Position numbers and translations under genes: made by a program. 12,005 nt of DNA from Hyphomicrobiaceae bacterium (lineage in GTDB: Bacteria; Pseudomonadota; Alphaproteobacteria; Rhizobiales; Hyphomicrobiaceae): the NCBI GenBank assembly GCA_013214245.1, contig JABSQE010000001.1, positions 9,089-21,093 of the forward strand, given 5' to 3'. Of this stretch, positions 7,859 through 12,005 are shown piece after piece (the stretch's first letter is position 1; each line of letters begins with the position of its first letter). Below the pieces are notes generated by a model. That model was not told the DNA's origin and searched no databases. It saw nothing but the letters and a program-made list of their open reading frames with translations.

Positions 7859-8926
7859 ATGAAAAAGGAAGTGCACTTTAATGATTTCGAAAGCTTAAGT
7901 GAGCGTTCAAAGACAATTCTACGGCATATAGTAGAATCATACTTAGAGACAGGGGATCCTGTTGGCTCTCGTAACCTTTCTAAGGATTTACCAATAGCGT
8001 TATCCCCAGCTTCTGTACGTAATGTCATGTCGGATCTTGAGCAGCTAGGCTTGATTGCAGCACCACACACGTCAGCAGGGCGTCTTCCAACAGAACTTGG
8101 CTTGCGTATGTTTGTAGATGGTATGTTAGAAGTTGGCAACCTCAGCAAGGAGGAATGCACAAACATCAAACGCCAGGTTGGATCTTGCCCAGATCAGAGC
8201 GTTGAGTATTTATTAAATGAGGCAACTCAACTCATTTCCGGCCTTTCTCATTGTGCAGGACTAGTGCTGACAGAAAAACAGAACAATAGACTTAAGCACA
8301 TTGAATTTGTAGCTCTAGAACCTGGCAAAGCTTTAGTCATCTTAGTTAGCGAAGGTCAATCCATTGAGAATCGAGTACTAGAAGTTCCAGCAGGAATGCC
8401 TGCATCAATTCTAGTTGAAGCGACTAATTTTTTAAATGCCGTTATCCGTGGTGTAAGCCTAAATGAGGCAAGAGAAAAAATTAGAATGGAGCTCTCTGAA
8501 CGAACTGCTGAACTAGATGAGTTGACTCAGAAAGTCATTTCTGTAGGGCTTGCCGAATGGGCTGGATCTCAAGATGATAATCGACGCAATCTTATTGTTC
8601 GTGGTCGTGCCAATTTATTAAAAGAGGTAACTGCAGTAGATGATCTCGAGCGCATTTGTCAACTATTTGACGATCTTGAAAACAAAAAAAACGTGGTGCA
8701 ATTATTAGACCTAGCGGAGAAAGCAGAAGGTGTGAAAATCTTCATAGGGTCCGAAAACAATCTTTTTTCACTATCAGGTTCTTCGCTAGTTGTAGCTCCT
8801 TTTCAAGATAGCAAACAGAAAATAATAGGTATTCTTGGAGTTATAGGCCCTAAGCGGTTAAACTATGGAAGAGTTATACCTATGGTTGATTATACAGCAC
8901 GATTAATTAGTCGACTGCTCACTTGA
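7859..8926 (+). CDS. hrcA: Heat-inducible transcription repressor HrcA
   Basis: Repressor of class I heat-shock genes that binds the CIRCE operator and is kept active by GroEL. From ATG 7859 the protein is 355 residues, the usual length. The N-terminal winged-helix domain (about 13-80) reads LSERSKTILRHIVESYLETG, then GSRNLS, SPASVRNVMSDLEQLG and HTSAGRLPTE, which are all diagnostic. The GAF-like middle domain follows, and the end has the signature GVIGPKRLNYGRVIPMVDYT (326-345). The frame is open back to 7736, but the extra 41 residues match nothing in the family. The sequence gaagagg ends 12 bases before ATG 7859, a rather long spacing; ATG 7820 is an alternative. It lies between hemA and grpE on the same strand. 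No CIRCE repeat occurs in this window, so its targets, probably groESL, must be elsewhere. Confidence 0.96.
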   Translation: MKKEVHFNDFESLSERSKTILRHIVESYLETGDPVGSRNLSKDLPIALSPASVRNVMSDLEQLGLIAAPHTSAGRLPTELGLRMFVDGMLEVGNLSKEECTNIKRQVGSCPDQSVEYLLNEATQLISGLSHCAGLVLTEKQNNRLKHIEFVALEPGKALVILVSEGQSIENRVLEVPAGMPASILVEATNFLNAVIRGVSLNEAREKIRMELSERTAELDELTQKVISVGLAEWAGSQDDNRRNLIVRGRANLLKEVTAVDDLERICQLFDDLENKKNVVQLLDLAEKAEGVKIFIGSENNLFSLSGSSLVVAPFQDSKQKIIGILGVIGPKRLNYGRVIPMVDYTARLISRLLT

Positions 8927-8983
8927 TTTAAAAGCCTAACGACTAATATCCAATATACGTGATACGTGCTGGCTGTAACTCAC

Positions 8984-8999
8984 TCTTATATCATGTAAA
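8984..8999 (+). repeat. 16-bp direct repeat, copy 1 (5' of grpE)
   Basis: The sequence tcttatatcatgtaaa occurs exactly here, 58 bases after the hrcA stop, and again at 9869-9884. The match ends at both sides. An exact 16-mer repeated within 12 kb is somewhat unexpected even in AT-rich DNA. Confidence 0.6.
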
Positions 9000-9065
9000 T
9001 TACTAAATCCGGGAAATACAATACTGCCAGGACCACAATGTCCAATTTAAGTGGGAATAAATTTG

Positions 9066-9866
9066 ATGAATCCAGAAACAAAATCAGAAGACAAGAAAAG
9101 AAATAATATGCAAGATACTGCAACAACACCAGAATGTGAATTGAGTGAGTATGGTGATCAGAGTAACGATAGTACTACTTTCACAACTGCTGGATCGGAT
9201 GACGCGACTGTTAACGAATTAAAAGCCTACGTCGACCCAGGCATTGCTGCGGAATCTCAAATCTCGGAAATTAAAGCTCAACTCTCTGACCAAAGAGATA
9301 AATATATAAGAGCAGTCGCTGAGAATGAAAATCTTCGCAAGCGCACTGAGCGTGAAAAATCTGACATCGCTAAATACGCAGTAACTAAATTCGCATCTGA
9401 TATGTTGGCAATTGCAGATAACTTGCGTCGCGCTATCACTGCTGCTTCGGAAACCTCTGATCCAGAAGAACAATCTGGTCCGCTTAAAGCACTTCTAGAC
9501 GGGGTCCAACTTACTGACCAGGAACTGCAAAAATCTCTGGAGAAACATGGCATTCATCCGATTGCTGCAAAAGATCAAATATTTGATCCTTATAAACATC
9601 AAGCAGTAGTGGAGCAGGATGATACGACAGTTCCAGCTGGCACAATCTTAGAAGTACTTCAAGACGGATACCAGATTGAAGATCGCGTCTTACGTCCATC
9701 TATGGTAATAGTTGCAAAAGGCGGAATAAAGATCAGTAAGTCTGATAGATTTGAATTGACTGGGAAAACATTTTCGGATCAGGACAGCATGGCTACTACC
9801 GCAAAAGAAAAACAGGAAATAAATCTTGAAAACAATGAAATAAAGGAGGATAAAACAGCCAATTGA
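9066..9866 (+). CDS. grpE: Co-chaperone GrpE (DnaK nucleotide-exchange factor)
   Basis: Homodimeric nucleotide-exchange factor that releases ADP from DnaK in the cytoplasm. Residues are counted from GTG 9051 (271 residues). After a polar, low-complexity N-terminus (1-65), a long coiled coil (about 68-135) contains RDKYIRAVAENENLRKRTER, followed by FASDMLAIADNLRRAI. The C-terminal beta domain has the family signature, with FDPYKHQAV near 178 and GYQIEDRVLRPSMVIVAKG at 206-224. GrpE usually ends soon after that signature; this protein carries about 45 more residues, polar and Lys/Glu/Asn-rich. ATG 9066 is used here; GTG 9051 (with tggga close by) and ATG 9108 are alternatives. A TACAAT at 9017-9022 could be a -10 box, but its -35 is poor. 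It follows hrcA by 124-139 bases. dnaK and dnaJ do not follow. Confidence 0.96.
   Translation: MNPETKSEDKKRNNMQDTATTPECELSEYGDQSNDSTTFTTAGSDDATVNELKAYVDPGIAAESQISEIKAQLSDQRDKYIRAVAENENLRKRTEREKSDIAKYAVTKFASDMLAIADNLRRAITAASETSDPEEQSGPLKALLDGVQLTDQELQKSLEKHGIHPIAAKDQIFDPYKHQAVVEQDDTTVPAGTILEVLQDGYQIEDRVLRPSMVIVAKGGIKISKSDRFELTGKTFSDQDSMATTAKEKQEINLENNEIKEDKTAN
9842..9849 (+). promoter_or_regulatory. Strong orphan Shine-Dalgarno sequence
   Basis: The run aaaggagg lies inside the last codons of grpE, 14 bases before its stop, and is the best ribosome-binding sequence in the window. The only starts just beyond it (TTG 9863, ATG 9878) reach a stop within a few codons. It may be chance, since the bases encode Lys-Glu-Asp, or the relic of a downstream gene that has been lost. 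Confidence 0.35.
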
Positions 9867-9868
9867 GA

Positions 9869-9884
9869 TCTTATATCATGTAAA
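9869..9884 (+). repeat. 16-bp direct repeat, copy 2 (3' of grpE)
   Basis: Exact second copy of tcttatatcatgtaaa, beginning three bases after the grpE stop codon. Together the two copies bracket grpE. There is no inverted-repeat end or transposase to suggest a mobile element. Confidence 0.6.
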
Positions 9885-9919
9885 ACTTACACAATTTAAG
9901 GTTATGTTAAAAGAAAATC

Positions 9920-9957
9920 TAGAGCGCTGTAGATCGCGCTCTGAGTCTGCTTAGACT
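9920..9957 (+). terminator. Tandem hairpins after grpE, possible terminator
   Basis: About 55 bases after the grpE stop, agagcgc (9921-9927) pairs with gcgctct (9936-9942) around an 8-base loop; this is the most GC-rich stem in the gap. It is followed at once by agtct/agact (9944-9948 with 9953-9957, 4-base loop). No T run follows, so this would be a weak or rho-assisted terminator, or an RNA 3' stabiliser. Confidence 0.38.
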
Positions 9958-10268
9958 GTATTGTATGCATATCCATCCATTACAACCATGTAGGGAGAGA
10001 TCAGATGTTACCAACTGCCTTCTTCGATTGTTCGTTATAATAGGGCATTAGTAAAACTTAAAGACTTAATCCAATATTCGTTAGTTATAATACTAAAAAA
10101 ATATGACAACTCTTAGAATAATCAATCACAATAGAGGCTTAACATATTTGATATAGCATTTAGTTTAACTAGACGCTCGTTATCTAAGTCGAATTTAACA
10201 GTTAAATTTATTAAAACTTCTACTGTTTTTGTTATCACTAAAAGACGAGTGTTGCATACTTACATATT

Positions 10269-11264
10269 TCATAAAAAATATAAGTTATCCATACCCCAGT
10301 TCATGTGAGCACCTGAATCATCTAACAATCGCACGACAGGATCTGATGAAAACTCTCCAATTTTAGTAACTGCTACGCATCCGGCGTGCGCAGCAGCAAT
10401 AAAATTTTTATCATCTTCTGGTGGTACAGCACATAATATTTCATAATCATCGCTACCTGCTATAAAAGAAATAGCCTGTCGAAAATCTAACTTCGCAACG
10501 TGCTGCATAGCCGTGCTAAGTGGTAATTCTCTCGCGTTAATAGAGGCTCCTACACCCGAGACACTGCACATTCTTTGAAGATCTTTCAGCAAACCGTCAG
10601 AAATATCCATAGAGGCTCGCGCATAACCACGAAGAGCTGAGCGAAGACCGAGACGCGGTACTGGCCTTAGATAACGCTCGAGAGCCGCATCAGCATAATT
10701 ACTGAACATATTTCTGAAGTTATTACTTTTACGCAAATGCAGTCCGAGCGATGAGTCACCTAAAGTACCAGAAACAAACACTGAGTCACCAGGTTTTGCT
10801 CTACCACGCTTGAGCATTTGTCCTTTAGCTATTTCTCCAAACATGGTCACTGATATATTTAGTGGACCACACTCTATATCTGTATCTCCACCTACCAAAA
10901 TACATCCAAATGCGCTTTGTGCTTTTTCAAGCCCTTTTGCAAATACTGAGAGCCAATCATGTTTAGGTATTCTGGGAAAAGACAGTGCGAGAGTGTACGC
11001 AAAGGGTCTAGCAGCCTTAGCTGCCAGATCGGATACATTCGTTGCTAGGGCTTTCCAAGCGATATCATCCGGATTATCGTTAGTGAAAAAATGAATCCCA
11101 GCACGTATTGGATCAGTTTTAACTATTATATCTTGGCCAGGTGCAGGTGTAATGACAGCACAATCATCTCGCAGTTCTAAGGCACCTGGCCACCGAGCAG
11201 CTAAGGGTCTTAAGTAGATCTGAATTATATCTTCTTCTCTGCTGACCCTAGAGTCAATGTCCAT
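10269..11264 (-). CDS. thiL: Thiamine-monophosphate kinase ThiL
   Basis: ATP-dependent kinase converting thiamine monophosphate to thiamine diphosphate, the last step of the pathway, in the cytoplasm. The frame gives 332 residues from ATG 11267 or 331 from the adjacent ATG 11264. I favour 11264 because the upstream GGAG then has six bases of spacing rather than three. AIRS/PurM-type motifs in order (332 count) are RDDCAVI (33-39), KTDPIRAGIHF (50-60), TNVSDLAA (77-84), GGDT (126-129), SGTLGDSSLGL (166-176), MDISDGLLKDL (220-230) and GSDDYEIL (271-278). Small departures from consensus are Arg33 where Gly is common, and GSDD where GGED is common; the metal-binding aspartates remain, so it is probably active. 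In relatives thiL follows ribH-nusB; here it is alone. Confidence 0.94.
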   Translation of the reverse strand: MDIDSRVSREEDIIQIYLRPLAARWPGALELRDDCAVITPAPGQDIIVKTDPIRAGIHFFTNDNPDDIAWKALATNVSDLAAKAARPFAYTLALSFPRIPKHDWLSVFAKGLEKAQSAFGCILVGGDTDIECGPLNISVTMFGEIAKGQMLKRGRAKPGDSVFVSGTLGDSSLGLHLRKSNNFRNMFSNYADAALERYLRPVPRLGLRSALRGYARASMDISDGLLKDLQRMCSVSGVGASINARELPLSTAMQHVAKLDFRQAISFIAGSDDYEILCAVPPEDDKNFIAAAHAGCVAVTKIGEFSSDPVVRLLDDSGAHMNWGMDNLYFL

Positions 11265-11267
11265 CAT

Positions 11268-11584
11268 ATGCTCCGACTATAACAAGTTACATTGTCATTA
11301 CCATCTCATATCCCTAATTTAGCCTAAATGTACCGGTTAAATGAAGAAATATGCTTACAATACTCTAAAATTTACAAAGACGTTATTTGAGTTGGTTAGT
11401 GGTTATGTTATCAATCACCTACTAGGCATAGTCGTTAATGCTATATTATCAGGTCTATTCACTTCTTAACCAACTCTAATACGCCCAACTCACATCATCC
11501 TATGTATATTCTGAAATATCAACTTCCGCATTTGAAGGTTTTAAGTATAAAGCAACTTGTTTTTATTTGATAGCCACACCGCTA
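11268..11584. other. Gap between folD and thiL
   Basis: There are 317 bases between two minus-strand genes. They contain the candidate thiL promoter and a 5-bp hairpin directly after the folD stop (atagc/gctat, six-base loop) that lacks a U tract. No open frame reads as a protein, and I see nothing else in it. Confidence 0.55.
11445..11473 (-). promoter_or_regulatory. Candidate sigma-70-like promoter for thiL
   Basis: On the minus strand, TTGGTT (11468-11473) and GATAAT (11445-11450) are separated by 17 bases, a good match in spacing and -10 box. It would give a leader of about 170 bases before thiL. It is the best promoter-like pair I saw in this gap. Confidence 0.4.
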
Positions 11585-12005
11585 TTATAACCAATCAGGT
11601 GCGGGTAAGTTATTTGCAAGACTTGCTGCGCTTACTGTATTAGCAAGCAAACAAACTATAGTCATTGGCCCAACCCCTCCTGGAACAGGTGTTATGGCGC
11701 GTGCAATTCGCTTGGCTTCCTCGAACGCCACATCACCAACAAGACGTGTTTGGCCATTGTTCCTGGTAAGTCGATTGATTCCAACATCAATTACCGTGGC
11801 TCCCGGCTTAATCCAAGCACCACGCACGATTTCTGGCTGGCCAACAGCCGCTATCAGGATATCTGCTGTCTTACAGAGAGCTTGTAGACCCTCGGTTTTT
11901 GAGTGGGCTATGGTTACTGTACAGTCTTCTTGTAAAAGCAGAGCTGACATTGGTTTTCCAACGATATTTGAACGGCCTATGATAACGGCATTTTTTCCTC
12001 GCATG
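11585..12005 (-). CDS. folD: Methylenetetrahydrofolate dehydrogenase/cyclohydrolase FolD, C-terminal half
   Basis: Bifunctional cytoplasmic enzyme that interconverts 5,10-methylene-, methenyl- and 10-formyl-tetrahydrofolate, supplying formyl groups for purines and initiator tRNA. The visible 139 residues are the NADP-binding Rossmann half plus the C-terminal helix: GKNAVIIGRSNIVGKPMSAL (residues 3-22), AHSKT, DILIAAVGQPE, DVGINR, VGDV, and the family signature ITPVPGGVGPMTI followed by LLANT. FolD is normally about 285-300 residues, so the N-terminal catalytic half (with the Tyr/Lys active site) lies beyond base 12005. The ATG at 12002-12004 is an internal residue, not the start. The stop is TAA at 11585-11587. 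The sequence shown is intact. Confidence 0.95.
   Translation of the reverse strand, partial: MRGKNAVIIGRSNIVGKPMSALLLQEDCTVTIAHSKTEGLQALCKTADILIAAVGQPEIVRGAWIKPGATVIDVGINRLTRNNGQTRLVGDVAFEEAKRIARAITPVPGGVGPMTIVCLLANTVSAASLANNLPAPDWL

Larger units (their letters stand above)
9867..10268. other. Gene-poor gap between grpE and thiL
   Basis: There are 402 bases between convergent genes. The stretch holds repeat copy 2, the tandem hairpins, and a 17-base near-palindrome (aatttaac-a-gttaaatt, 10192-10208). A ggga-preceded ATG at 10004 gives only 11 codons. I recognise no gene. Confidence 0.55.

Noticed and set aside
10192..10208. Near-palindrome aatttaac-a-gttaaatt as an operator or terminator
   Set aside because: It has a one-base loop, all arms are A/T-dominated, and it is far downstream of thiL; such palindromes are expected by chance in AT-rich gaps.
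11566..11584. Hairpin immediately after the folD stop as its terminator
   Set aside because: The stem is only five base pairs and the following minus-strand sequence is A-rich rather than a U tract.
1..12005. tRNA, rRNA, CRISPR array, insertion sequence or secondary-metabolite gene
   Set aside because: I looked for T-loop GTTCRA contexts, regularly spaced repeats, transposase motifs and large modular enzyme motifs on both strands and saw none.

Overview
The window looks like a piece of an alphaproteobacterial chromosome that is losing genes. The taxonomic clues are a C4-type 5-aminolevulinate synthase (HemA), a hrcA-grpE pair, and PBP1A and ThiL proteins whose wording resembles Rhodospirillales homologues. 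The DNA is AT-rich throughout. About 28% of it (my count from the gene boundaries) has no recognisable gene, and several genes lack the neighbours they usually have in free-living relatives. That combination suggests a host-associated lineage with genome reduction, such as the tunicate symbiont type represented by Candidatus Endolissoclinum. The naming is a guess from general features, not a sequence match.

Layout, left to right. Bases 1-130 are one perfect palindrome that cuts off the 3' part of a minus-strand glcD gene (FAD subunit of glycolate oxidase). A gene-poor gap (688-1227) follows. Next is a complete minus-strand mrcA for the bifunctional peptidoglycan synthase PBP1A (1228-3804). 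A second gap (3805-4593) contains a probable broken small gene on the plus strand. A minus-strand short-chain dehydrogenase (4594-5361) and the largest gap (5362-6419) come next. The plus-strand block hemA, hrcA, grpE spans about 6462-9866. After a 0.4 kb gap come minus-strand thiL (10269-11264 or 11267), a 0.3 kb gap, and the C-terminal half of folD running off the right edge.

The intact genes are housekeeping: cell-wall synthesis (mrcA), haem (hemA), thiamine diphosphate (thiL), one-carbon/folate metabolism (folD) and heat-shock control and chaperone function (hrcA, grpE). hemA-hrcA-grpE point the same way with gaps near 120 bases and could be co-transcribed. The others look like single-gene units. 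Candidate sigma-70-like promoters can be placed before glcD, mrcA and thiL, and a candidate terminator after mrcA.

I found no mobile element, CRISPR array, tRNA, rRNA, toxin-antitoxin, defence or secondary-metabolite system, and no convincing novel system. The points most worth checking are the palindrome that interrupts glcD (probably an amplification or assembly artefact), the decayed small gene at 4433-4614, a possible pseudoknot-forming element at 889-919, and an orphan Shine-Dalgarno sequence at the end of grpE.
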